DNA of 64,000 nt, from contig NC_092346.1 of the NCBI RefSeq assembly GCF_963676685.1, positions 96,275,917 through 96,339,916 on the forward strand. The letters are read 5' to 3'. How positions within the stretch are numbered: position 1 is the first letter of the stretch; each line of letters opens with the position of its first letter. This DNA is from Mytilus edulis (Eukaryota > Mollusca > Bivalvia > Mytilida > Mytilidae). Positions 11,986 to 22,188 of this stretch are shown here, piece after piece. Under the pieces are notes generated by a model, which had not been told where the DNA came from, ran no database searches, and was given only the letters and a program-made list of their open reading frames with translations. The position numbers were made by a program, and so were the translations under genes.

Positions 11986-12794
11986 GGATGGGAAATCCAT
12001 GTACTTATGACCTTTTCTTGTTTGAAAAAAAAAAACAACATCATAACGATAATGGATCAAAGCACCCTTGGTAAGTGGGGCTGCTTTTGTGGTAATTCAG
12101 GTTACCTTTCATTCACCTGCTTCCACCTCAGAGCTATCAGCTCTTTGATTATATTATTGGTTTGCTGTCTGAAACTCGTGTCTTAATATCCATATTTGTT
12201 TTATTAGCTTTTCTTATTGTTGTAGGTAGAATTGTTGCACAAATCCACTTTTATAAAAGGCTCATTTTCATGCTGAATAAATGTACATTCATATTTAGAT
12301 TTGTTACCAAGAAAAACAAAGGAATAAACCCAGTCATATATTTTTCTTAATTGATTTGTTGATTAATGCCAGACAATTGACAAAAAGTAGATACTTTCTC
12401 TGAGTTGGCTAACACTATGATGTCATTTAAAAAAGGGTCTATTAACATTCTTGTTACATTTATCTTCAAAGTCACAAAAAAGTTGCAAATCACTAACCAC
12501 ATGACAAGCATGTCTGTCCCCACAGACAAAGCTACACACAATATCGTTTGCGATTATAATCACATTATAATGACTCCTTTTAAATAGAAAATTAGAATGT
12601 TGACACTTCACTTGTAAACCTTACTCCCAAAGTTATATTTTTTGGTATCTCAAATGCCTCACAAAACCTGTCCAAATTATTAACATATATATTATCAGCT
12701 ATTACATCCGGTATTCAGATGTACTGAATATTTATCTTTTCTAGGGTTGGTGTGAATCAGATGGGGAGACTAAAAAATTAAAATGATTTTTATG

Positions 12795-13015
12795 AGTTAT
12801 TCTGATCAAAGATCTTCTCACATCTATGATTCATGGCTAAAAAAATGCCAATGACTATCAATAGTACACAAAACACAAAATAGAAAACTAAAGACTGGGC
12901 AACACAAACCAAACTAAAAACTGGTGGTGATCTGAACTCGGCTCCAGAAAGATAAGCAGATCCCCCTTCACATGCGGCACCTGTTGTGTTGCTCATGTTA
13001 GTAAAAACCCGGTAA
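12795..13015 (+). repeat. Interspersed repeat R3
   Basis: Contains AATAGTACACAAAACACAAA, GAAAACTAAAGACTGGGCAA, a GGTGATCTGAACTCGGCTCC block and CACCTGTTGTGTTGCTCATG. Related copies: 41610-41822 and 51855-52010 (+), 17545-17640 and 48825-49080 (-). Confidence 0.7.
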
Positions 13016-13384
13016 CAAGTCTAATTTGGTAGGTCACATTCATGAAAATGATACTTTGCTTTAAAACACTGTGATTCAAGCAAAATGTTTACTTAACACA
13101 ACAAAAGGCTGGAAAATGTATAATGTTTGGAGCATGCCACAAAACCAGGTTCAACCCACCATTTTTTCCTTTAAAATGTCCTGTACCAAGTCAGGAAAAT
13201 GGTCATTATTATATTATAGTTCGTTTCTGTGTGTGTTACATTTTAACGTTGTTTCGTTTGTTTTCTCTTATTTTTGAGTGTGAATTCACATTACTATAAT
13301 ATGTGTCACGGTACTTATCTATCCCAAGTTCATGTATTTGGTTTTTGGTATTTGATGTTATATTTGTTATTCTCATATTCTCAT

Positions 13385-13560
13385 ACGATTTTGTCTAATG
13401 CTTAGTCCGTTTCTGTGTGTGTTACATTTTAATGTTGTGTCGTTGTTTTCCTCTTATATTTAATGCATTTCCCTCAGTTTTAGTTTGTTACCCCGATTTT
13501 GTTTTTTGTCCATGGATTTATGAGTTTTGAACAGCGGTATACTACTGTTGCCTTTATCTG
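13385..13560 (-). repeat. Interspersed repeat R4
   Basis: Its reverse complement contains AAAGGCAACAGTAGTATACC, GCTGTTCAAAACTCATAAAT and CCATGGAC...AAATCGGGGTAAC, matching the + strand copies at 36147-36345 and 36418-36500. A shorter related piece lies at about 13215-13280. Confidence 0.7.
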
Positions 13561-13654
13561 TAACATTTTTATACGACCGCAAAAATTGAAAAATTTTTGG
13601 TTGTATATTGGTATCACGTTGGCGTCATCATCTGCGTCGTCGTCCGAATAATTT

Positions 13655-14275
13655 TAGTTTTCGCACTCTAACTTTAGAAAAAGTGAATAGAAATCTATGA
13701 AATTTTAACACAAGGTTTATGACCACAAAAGGAAGGTTGGGATTGATTTTAGGAGTTTTGGTCCCAACTTTTTAGGAATTAGGGACCAAAAAGGGCCCAA
13801 ATAAGCATTTTCTTGGTTTTCGCACTATAACTTTAGTTTAAGTTAATAGAAATCTATGAAATTTTGACACAAGGTTTATGACCACAAAAGGAAGGTTGGG
13901 ATTGATTTTGGAAGTTTAAGTTCCAACAGTTTAGGAATTAGGGGCCAAAAAAGGGGCCAAATAAGCATTATTCTTGGTTTTAGCACAATAACTTTAGTAT
14001 AAGTATATAGAAATCAATGAAATTTAAACACAAGGTTTATGACCACAAAAGGAAGGTTGGGATTGATTTTGGGAGTTGAGGTCTGAACAGTTTAGGAATT
14101 AGGGGCCAAAAAGGGGCCCAAGTAAGCATTATTCTTGGTTTTCACACCTTAACTTTAGTATAAGTAAATAGAAATCTATGAAATTTAAACACAAGGGTTA
14201 TGACCACTAAAGGAAGGTTGGGTTTGATTTTGGGAGTTTTGGTCCCAACAGTTTAGGCATAAGGGGCCCAAAGGG
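13655..14275. repeat. Tandem array, ~160-bp unit x4
   Basis: Units begin near 13661, 13820, 13981 and 14142. Each contains ACTTTAG, AAATCTATGAAATTT, ACACAAGGTTTATGACCAC, AAAGGAAGGTTGGGATTGAT and AGGGGCCAAAAAGGGGCC, with modest divergence. Confidence 0.8.
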
Positions 14276-14805
14276 TCCAAAATTGAACTTTGTTTGATTT
14301 CATCAAAAATTGAATAATTGGGGTTCTTTGATATGCCAAATCTAACTGTGTATGTAGATTCTTAATTTTTGGTCCCGTTTTCAAATTGGTCTACATTAAG
14401 GTCCAAAGGGTCCAAAATTAAACTTAGTTTGATTTTAACAAAAAATGAATCCTTGGGGTTCTTTGATAAGCTGAATCTAAAAATGTACTTAGATTATTTA
14501 TTATTTGCCTAGTTTTCAAGTTGATCCAAATCCGGGTCCAAAATTAAACTTTGTTAATTTCATCAAAATTTGAATAATTGGCGTTCTTTGATATGCCAAA
14601 TCTAACTGTGTATGTAGATTCTTAATTTTTAGTCCGTTTTCAAATTGGTCTACATTAAAGTCCAAAGGGTCCAAAATTAAACTAAGTTTGATTTTAACAA
14701 AAATTGAATTCTTGGGCTTTTTTGATATGCTGAATCTAAACATGTACTTAGATTTTTGATTATGGGCCCAGTTTTTAAGTTGGTTCAAATCAGGATCCAA
14801 AATTA
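14270..14805. repeat. Tandem array, ~258-bp unit x2
   Basis: Two units, each made of two related halves starting GGTCCAAAATTRAACTTWGT and containing GGGGTTCTTTGATATGCCAA. The second unit starts at about 14533. Confidence 0.75.
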
Positions 14806-14814
14806 TTATATTAA

Positions 14815-15055
14815 GTATTGTGCAATAGCAAGAAATTTTCAATTGCACAGTATTCAGCAATAGCAAGAAATCTTCAATTGCACAGTATTGTGCAATAGCA
14901 AGAAATTTTCAATTGCACAGTATTGTGCAATAGCAAAAAATCTTCAATTGCACAGTATTGTGCAATAGCAAATATTTTCGATTGAAAAGTATTGCGCAAT
15001 AGCAAGAAATATCTAATTGCACAATATTGTGCAATGGCAAGAAATTTTCAATTGA
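14815..15055. repeat. Tandem array, 35-bp unit x7
   Basis: Unit CAATAGCAAGAAATTTTCAA followed by TTGCACAGTATTGTG. Each junction forms the near-palindrome ATTGCACA-GTAT-TGTGCAAT, so single strands could fold into a series of hairpins. Confidence 0.85.
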
Positions 15056-15322
15056 TTGGAGTTATCTTTCTTTGTCCAGAATAGTAGTTGAATCAAATTA
15101 AATCATTGTTTTATACAATATACAATGTATATTCACTTTTACTACCAACTGATAAATTAAAACAATCTTTACCATTCAGTGATAACAAGCACCTTTTGTT
15201 ACATTTTAATATTTTATGATGTATTTAAATGAGTAGTTATTGTTGCAAACTCAATTAGAAATTTGAATTGAGATCAGTTTTGGAAAAAGGGAAAGGGGGA
15301 TGTGGAAAAAAAAATGGGTGGT

Positions 15323-15344
15323 GGGGGGGGGGGGGGGGGGGGGG
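15323..15344 (+). repeat. 22-nt poly(G) run
   Basis: Uninterrupted G tract, able to form G-quadruplex; also a likely assembly or sequencing error site. Confidence 0.8.
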
Positions 15345-15639
15345 AGGTTAAATTTTTTTCATTTCAGATTTCATAAATAAAAAGACAATTTCTTCAAACA
15401 TTTTTTTGAGAGGATTAATATTCAACAGCATAGTGAATTCCTCAAAGACAAAAAAAAATATTTTAAGTTCATTAGACCACATTCATTCTGTGTCCGAAAC
15501 CTATGCTGTGTCAACTATTTAATCACAATCAAAATTTAGAGCTGAATCCAGCTTGAATGTTGTGTCCATACTTGCCCCAACCGTTCAGGGTTCAACCTCT
15601 GCGGTCGTATAAAGCTGCGCCCTGCGGAGCATCTGGTTT

Positions 15640-17540
15640 TTGTTGATACAATCAGTATTCCTAAGACAACCAATAGTTGCCCTCTGATTGCTTACTAATT
15701 TCTCTTTTCCAGAGACTTTATTAGAACTTTCAATAAAATAAAAAGAACCTGACATTATACTTTATTTCAGTTAGGGCCATATAGAAGAAGTCCTTCTTGC
15801 GAATAATTCTGGGTTCAGTGACAATGTTCACTGCATCTATGCTATTGCATTTAGCTATTGCATTTAGAGTTACAAGTGCTAAAATTGAAGTATGTCCATT
15901 AAAACTTTTACTAACGCCATTGTGTTTGGTTGACTGTTATGGAATATCTCCACAAATATGTTCCACTCCTTAATCAATCCAGCCCACTTTCCTCGATTGT
16001 GCCATTACATAATGCAACGTATACTTAGACGAGTAATTGCATGAGCAACACGACTGGTGCCACTGGAGCACACGAGTTCAACCTAGGTTTACATAATGAG
16101 AGACCGGTAGAATTTGAAAAGGAACACTAGCATTTAATCAGAAAAAAACTTCTTTCGTCTACCGATAAAATTAAAATATAAAATAACAAGAATGCAGAGC
16201 TCCACATTCAAGTAAAATTCAAAACAGAAAGGTCTTATCAATGGCAAAATCAAAAGTTAAAACACTTCCAACAAAGGGAACACAATTTCCATATACCTGA
16301 CTTGGAACTGACATTTCCTTATGTAGAATGTGGTTTTATAGCTATCTAAACCTCTCACTTGTGTTAAAGTCGCATAAAATCCAATAATATTGACAACAAT
16401 ATGTGAACAATACCAAACAGACATAATAAGTAAACATATTAAAAGTTGGAGTACAGCAGTCAACATTGTGTTATAATCTTAACTATAAAAACAAACAAAT
16501 ATTTCAACAAGGAAAAACATAATGGCAAATAAAAAAATATAGACACTCTATACATACACATATATACATGTTCACAGACAAACAAAGAATACCATAACAC
16601 GGTATTAAAATGACGGTTAACGCCATACACGCGTTTCGCCTACAAAAGACTCCCCATGGACGTTCGAATCAAAAATGTTAAAACGGCAATATTAAGTACG
16701 AAGTTGAAGAATATTGAGAACCAATATTCCGAGAGGTTTTGAAAATACAGCTCCGGTAGTCTATTTCTGGGATTAACAATCCTTATTTTTAAAAAAATTA
16801 TAAGTATGGTAAACAAGGAAGATAAAATAACAGGTCTTTCAATAAATCTGAAGGTTGAAATTAAAGAAGCTTGCAAAAGTCCTTCGGCAATATTGTTTTA
16901 ACAATTATCCCATAAGATAATACACTTTCCAAAACCTCAATTCACTATTTCAGTTGTACTAGAAACTAAAATTGAATAAAACATAAAACATCTGCGTAGT
17001 TATATTTTATCAGGTATTTCCATAACAATGGACCTGGTTGGTTTTTGAGTGACGTATAATTGCGCATTTTCATTGAATCGACATACTTCCCAGTCAAGGA
17101 CATATTGAGGGAATTTAAAAAACAAATTTGTTTATATATAAGACAGAAAATGTCATTATATAAGTTTGTCTTTTTCGGACACGAATATGCATGCAAAACA
17201 CCCGGGTACTAAATGGAAAATACTTATGCACTAAAGTCTTTCGCATTCCAAACAAATTTCTTAGATAAGATGTTAGATGTGATCTTGATTGTCAAATCTC
17301 AACAAGGGTTTTAGTTTAAAAAGGCGTCAAATACGATTGCATAATACACTAAATAATTTGTTGTAAAGTGAGACTCGAGAAGCGAGTAGATGAACTCATA
17401 CACTACGTTTGTCTGGTCAAATATCAAATAGCTGTGTTAAAAATCTCCGTAGCAGCTTTTACCTTTCTGAAGCATCTGGAATTTGCCATGCATTCGTACA
17501 TACACATCTGCCCTCCTTCCTTCGAATGAGACAACACCAG
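15640..17540. other. Gene-free stretch
   Basis: No credible coding exon found. A reversed R3 fragment (GCATGAGCAACACGACTGG) lies near 16038-16075. The rest is AT-rich with only short unrelated ORFs. Confidence 0.45.
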
Positions 17541-17544
17541 ATTA

Positions 17545-17640
17545 GTACTTACGTGAGATACACAAAGGGTGCCACAAGTGGAGTATGTGCTTACCTTCCT
17601 GAGCACCTGGTTATTATTCTTGTTGCTCAGGTAAAAATCT
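17545..17640 (-). repeat. R3 repeat fragment, inverted
   Basis: Contains GGTGCCACAAGTGGAG, CTTACCTTCCTGAGCACCTG and a decayed end of the R3 family. It underlies most of the 129-codon ORF at 17409-17798, which is therefore not taken as a gene. Confidence 0.6.
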
Positions 17641-17869
17641 TTGGGTATCTTCCGTCCCTCTTTAAAGCGTTGGTTTCACCATCTTGGGTGGCAAATGACA
17701 TTATCCAAATTTTTATTGAAATATGCAACATTTTAATTTTTAATTTCAATAAAGGAAAGCACTTTCATTTTCATTTTAAGCCAACTAGATTTAGCTAGCT
17801 GTATAAACCACATTTTTTTTTGGAAACTTCCTCATAAGTAACAATTCTTATTCTTATGCACCATATAAA

Positions 17870-18165
17870 ATGGAGAAAGGAAATGGGGAATGTGTCAAAG
17901 CGACAACAACCCAACCATAGCGCAGACAACAGCTGAAGGCCACCAATGGGTCTTCAATGTAGCAAGAAACTCCCGCACCCGTAGGCGTCCTTCAGCTGGC
18001 CAATTTAAAAGTATGTATCCTAGTACAGTGATAATGGACGTCATACTAAACTCCGAATAATACACAAGAAACTAAAATTAAAAGTCATACAAGACTAACA
18101 AAGGTCAGAGCTCCTGACTTGGGACAGACGCAAAATTGCGGCGGGGTTAAACATGTTTTTGAGAT
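17870..18165 (+). repeat. SINE-like repeat R2
   Basis: Starts GGAGAAAGGAAATGGGGAAT. It contains AGCGACAACAACCCAACCAT, CACCAATGGGTCTTCAATGT, CACCCGTAGGCGTCCTTCAG and CTCCTGACTTGGGACAGACG, and ends near GGCGGGGTTAAACATG. An inverted copy lies at 62878-63140 and a fragment at 1988-2020. I recall this as a very common mussel repeat. Confidence 0.8.
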
Positions 18166-18420
18166 CACATTTAGACAATTAACCTTTCTATAGTAGTTCT
18201 AGAGGCATATATATTTGAATATTCAAATATGATAGTTTTTTTAGACGTTTCGTTGGTTGGTATAGCTGAGCATTTGTTTTGTCAGTTTTTATGAATTTCC
18301 CTTTTATGAATTTACCTTGGAGTTTAGTTTATTCGTTATTTGATTTTCTAATATATAAAATGTTTAAAAATCAATCTATTTTCACAGCAATAGATGCAAC
18401 ATGTATAATCCTAACAGAAA

Positions 18421-19251
18421 TTTTAAAACTTTGCACAACATGTAGATCGAAAAGCGTAGTTACATTTATTTGTTTTTTAATCTCAAAGTTAAGAAAATCT
18501 GTTATTGTTTGCTTTTTTCCTATTATATACCTTTACAAAGATAAAATTCGAAAAGTTTAGTTTTGGCAGCAGTTCGACCACGGGTCAAATATGTGTGTCA
18601 ACTAAGCGTGCGTCTTATCAACACCACGTGATATTGCTTTCTGATATCTTTTGAAATTCTTAGGACACCTTGCAAAAATATATGACGATCGATTTTTAAA
18701 CTTTGCACAACATGTAGCTCGAAAAAAAGCGTAGTTACATTTATTTGTTTTTTAATCTCAAAGTTAAGAAAATCTGTTATTGTTTGCTTTTTTCCTATTA
18801 ATATATACCTTTACAAAGATAAAATTCAAAAAGTTTAGTTTTGGCAGCAGTTCGACCACGGGTCAAATATGTGTGTCAACTAAGCGTGCGTCTTATCAAC
18901 ACCACGTGATATTGCTTTCTGATATTTTGAAATTCTTAGGACACCTTGCAAAAATATATATGACGATCGATTTTTAAACTTTGCACAACATGTAGCTCGA
19001 AAAAAAGCGTAGTTACATTTATTTGTTTTTTAATCTCAAAGTTAAGAAAATCTGTTATTGTTTGCTTTTTTCCTATACATATATACCTTTACAAAGATAA
19101 AATTCGAAAAGTTTAGTTTTGGCAGCAGTTCGACCACGGGTCAAATATGTGTGTCAACTAAGCGTGCGTCTTATCAACACCACGTGATATTGCTTTCTGA
19201 TATTTTGAAATTCTTAGGACACCTTGCAAAAATATATGACGATCGATTTTT
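18421..19251 (+). repeat. Triplicated promoter segment ahead of CYYR-like exon 1A
   Basis: Three head-to-tail copies of a 272-280-bp unit (starting about 18421, 18693 and 18972), almost identical. Each contains GCAGCAGTTCGACCACGGGT, GTGTGTCAACTAAGCGTGCG, an E-box CACGTG followed by ATATTGCTTTCTGATAT, and TGACGATCGATTTTTAA. The same elements in the same order, diverged, occur once ahead of copy B (24255-24413) and once ahead of copy C (38790-38944). The array ends 33 bp before ATG 19284, so it is the proximal promoter region of copy A in triplicate. E-boxes are at 18625, 18903 and 19181. Confidence 0.8.
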
Positions 19252-19283
19252 AAGGTGTATGTGAACAGTTGATACAAATCAAA

Positions 19284-19350
19284 ATGAAATATATATTGTG
19301 CATCAGCATTATTTCAACGGTTTTACTTCAAGCTATTGTGAAAATAACAG
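19284..19350 (+). CDS. CYYR-like signal-peptide exon, copy A (orphan first exon)
   Basis: ATG followed by 22 codons and one base, then a consensus donor (ACAG|GTAAAT). It encodes M-K-Y-I-L-C then a hydrophobic stretch ending V-K-I-T: a signal peptide. The exon is 67 nt, phase 1, exactly the phase needed by exon 2 at 28104. It is the only one of three homologous first exons with both an unbroken reading frame and an intact donor. No copy-A exon 2 was found before copy B: the interval holds LINE and Gypsy ORFs. It may therefore be a truncated duplicate, or may serve as the working first exon for exons 2-4 of copy B through an 8.75-kb intron. Which holds is not decidable from sequence. Confidence 0.65.
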
Positions 19351-19756
19351 GTAAATATGGATACTTACAGTCTGTTTCCTTTTTGAGCTCCGAAATAGGG
19401 TCGGTGTGACATGTTTTTAAACATATATCTTCTGAAACAACTAAGCTTATCAATTAAAAAGAGAAATAGATACCCCTGGAAAATATTTCAGATTTCTTAT
19501 TATTATTGTTGTATCAAGAAGGAAAATTTACGTTCTACTTGACGGTTGGCTTTTTTTTTTTTACCGAACTTCAGCTTTTGAACAAACTTGAAATCATGTC
19601 TTCTCCGTGATATATCCTCTTTGCAAGTGTGCAGCATGCACATCGTCAAATTATTATTCATGTTTGTACCAATTGTACCTTTTCCCTTTTCAAATACTGT
19701 TTAATTTTCATGTGCGGTCAGAAACGTCGTCAATGTTTGTATTTGTTTATATCTAA

Positions 19757-21292
19757 GGGATTTATCTTGAAAGGAAACTGGGGCTGTACTATAAACCAAT
19801 TAAGAAACTAAAAGTGCTAGGTATATATTTCGGCATTAATAAAAAAGATTGTGAAAAATTAAATTGGGATACAAGATTTGAAAAGAGTCGAAACCTGATA
19901 ACATCGTGGAAAAAAAGAAACTTAACCATTTTAGGCAAAATTCTAATAGTTAAAACTCTCATTATACCACAATTTACTTTTTTAGCAAATGTTACAGCTT
20001 TAAGTAACTCAAAAATAGTTGATATAGAAAGAGAAATTTTTGGTTTTATATGGAACAATAAGAAAGACAAAGTTAAAAGACATACTTTGGTAGCAGATTA
20101 TAACCAGGGAGGGCTTAAAATGACCGACATAAAAAGCTATTTCTCCTCTCTTCAAATAAGATGGGTCTCTAGATTGCTACAGGCAAAACAAGAAAATTGG
20201 ACATTGATACCAAAACTATTTTTAAGTAAATTAGGTTCTAATTTCCTCATTTTTAGAATGAATTTAAATAACCAAACTTTAAAAAAACTAGATAACATAA
20301 CTAAGGACATTCCAGAATTTTACTTAGAAATAATAAAAAGTTGGATTTTATTTCATGAAACGAACATCACAGAATTGAAAAACTTTGTCGAAATAAGAAA
20401 GCAAGTTATCTGGGGTAATAAATTTATAAAATTTCAAAACAAGCCGCTTATTATGCATAACTGGATACACAGTGATTTTATTTACATTAACGATATTATT
20501 GACGATAATGGAAAAATTGCCCAAGATAAAATATTTAGAAAACTGCGAAACACTAAAAATTGGATAGCAGAAATTTCAAAAGTAAAAAACTCAATTCCAA
20601 CCTCATGGCTAAAAATTTTAGCTACAGAAGAATCCATCAAATCAAAAGTAAATTTTAACAGATTATTTATCAATATAAACAAAGAAAACATTAAAATTGA
20701 AAATTTAAGCAACAAAAACGTGTATCAATTGCTCGTTCAAAAAAAAATTTCTCCAAACATTGGCATAAATAAATGGAAAAATGAATTAGAAATAAATTAT
20801 GACTTTACCAAATATATGTTTAAGTTTATACACCAACATTTAAAACTTAATAAACTTAAAATGTTTAGGTGGAAACTAATAACTTGCATTTTACCGAATA
20901 GAGATAATCTCTATAAATGGAAAATCGTAACTAGTCCGTTTTGTCAACTTTGTCAACTCAAAGACACGTATCAACACTTTTTTATCGAATGTAAATTTCT
21001 AAAAGAATTTTGGGAAATCATTAATAAAATCTTATCTCAAATGAATTTTAACAAAAACATTAACTTAAAAGACATTGTAATAGGCTACAAAATAACAGAT
21101 AATGAGTATATCGGATTCAATATAATTCTGACACTTATAGGATTTGCTATCTACAAATCATACTATGTATCCGATCAGAGAAATAAATCTACTAATGTAT
21201 TCAATCTGTTTAAAGCTGAACTGGACGAATACTTAAGATCTCCCACGCGACATATCAGAAACAGGAGCGATGAGATATCGGTTTTTAATTAG
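19757..21292 (+). CDS. LINE ORF2 C-terminal part (L1/Tx1-like), 5'-truncated
   Basis: An open frame of 511 codons after a stop at 19754-19756; no credible initiator, since the natural ORF is cut at its 5' end. It carries the region downstream of the RT catalytic core: K-V-L-G-I-Y-F, SWKKRNLTILGKILIVKTL, FGFIWNNKKDKVKR and GGLKMTDI. A zinc-binding zf-RVT module follows near the end (FRWKLITCILPNRDNLYKW, then CQLCQLKDTYQHFFIEC). This order is typical of Tx1-type LINE ORF2. Endonuclease and RT palm are absent. The frame is free of stops, so insertion was probably recent. It lies between CYYR-like exon 1A and exon 2. Confidence 0.85.
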   Translation, partial: GIYLERKLGLYYKPIKKLKVLGIYFGINKKDCEKLNWDTRFEKSRNLITSWKKRNLTILGKILIVKTLIIPQFTFLANVTALSNSKIVDIEREIFGFIWNNKKDKVKRHTLVADYNQGGLKMTDIKSYFSSLQIRWVSRLLQAKQENWTLIPKLFLSKLGSNFLIFRMNLNNQTLKKLDNITKDIPEFYLEIIKSWILFHETNITELKNFVEIRKQVIWGNKFIKFQNKPLIMHNWIHSDFIYINDIIDDNGKIAQDKIFRKLRNTKNWIAEISKVKNSIPTSWLKILATEESIKSKVNFNRLFININKENIKIENLSNKNVYQLLVQKKISPNIGINKWKNELEINYDFTKYMFKFIHQHLKLNKLKMFRWKLITCILPNRDNLYKWKIVTSPFCQLCQLKDTYQHFFIECKFLKEFWEIINKILSQMNFNKNINLKDIVIGYKITDNEYIGFNIILTLIGFAIYKSYYVSDQRNKSTNVFNLFKAELDEYLRSPTRHIRNRSDEISVFN

Positions 21293-21299
21293 ATTGACA

Positions 21300-22180
21300 A
21301 TTAGACATCTTATAAATTAACTCGTGACCATGTCCTAAATACCATTGTTAACAATACATGGTTTCCATCCCATATCTCCATAAAGTGCTAAGTTAGGGGT
21401 ATATCTGAATACATGTTTCTGCTCATTAAGACATAGGTTTAATTGAATGGATTTGGCAAATTGTTTTGGGTCCGTATTGGTCTAAATAGGTCTTTCAATT
21501 TTTGCGTTCTTATACATTTTGCCTTCAAATATTCGGCTTTGAGTGTTCTTTTAATGAAAGTAAATAAAAATGCTTCGGAAACATGATATAAAGTGTTCTT
21601 ATATTTTGCAACACTGTGTCGATATCACTGTTGAAGGACAAACAGTCGCAGAGGGTATCATCAGCTTAGAAACCAGTATTTTGGTACTGACACTAAGTAC
21701 TGACATGATTAATCTTATAACAAACTTTTAACACTGTCCGTTTACAAATTATTTAATTATCAGAAAACTGAGGTTTTCAAGGTGCAGTAAAAGTTGAGTC
21801 GTTTGTAATATAAAACCAAATTATCGGTCAAGATTTTTATTGAAATAAGCATTTTAATTTTAATTTTAATGTTGAAATTTGCGTGATTTTATCTTATCGT
21901 ATGATAACGACTTAGCATTATGAGTCGCATATATCAGATAATGTAATTCAATAGTTGAAAGTAAAGAACATTTCTCGATCTTGGTATGTAGCAAGTTCGG
22001 CGACTCAGTTTTATTTCTGTAACCATGTAACAAAAAGATATTTTTTTAAACTGTTTCATATTATTTTCTTTCTATTCTCATAATGCTTTTTCCATGCATA
22101 CTGATCACAAATATGTCAAATTTTCACAACCTGTAGCTTTATTGAAGCTACGTTTGAGCATGGTATTAAACAATTCTGTC
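21300..22180. other. Intergenic; upstream part of the B-copy duplication
   Basis: No gene. 21985-22040 (GCAAGTTCGGCGACTCAG, GTAACCATGTAACAAAAAG) matches 38670-38725 ahead of copy C, marking the upstream side of the B/C segmental duplication. Confidence 0.5.
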
Positions 22181-22188
22181 ATTTTCCC

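Larger units (their letters stand above)
9200..13380. other. Gene-free stretch with diverged repeats
   Basis: No ORF here has recognisable homology or exon-like borders. Seen: an inverted decayed R1 piece near 9517-9560, an (AT)n tract near 10990-11010, the R6 repeat at 11760-11985 and an R3 repeat at 12795-13015. The rest is AT-rich unique-looking sequence. Confidence 0.5.
13568..15613. mobile_element. 2.05-kb TIR element carrying nested tandem arrays
   Basis: Perfect 14-bp inverted ends: TTTATACGACCGCA (13568-13581) and TGCGGTCGTATAAA (15600-15613). Inside, in order: about four copies of a 160-bp unit, two copies of a ~258-bp unit, seven copies of a 35-bp unit, and an unrelated AT-rich part with a 22-G run. 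No transposase ORF, so it is non-autonomous. No obvious target duplication beyond TA/TT-rich flanks. The sequence after the right end (GCTGCGCCCTGCGGAGCATC) may belong to a longer element. Confidence 0.7.

Noticed and set aside
14516..14866. 116-codon minus-strand ORF
   Set aside because: Lies in the tandem arrays of the 13568-15613 element and repeats with them.
17409..17798. 129-codon + strand ORF
   Set aside because: Much of it overlies an inverted R3 repeat; no domain, no splice support.
18279..19264. Three similar + strand ORFs in the 275-bp tandem units
   Set aside because: They reflect the repeat; the unit is promoter-like and homologous to single-copy sequence upstream of other first exons.
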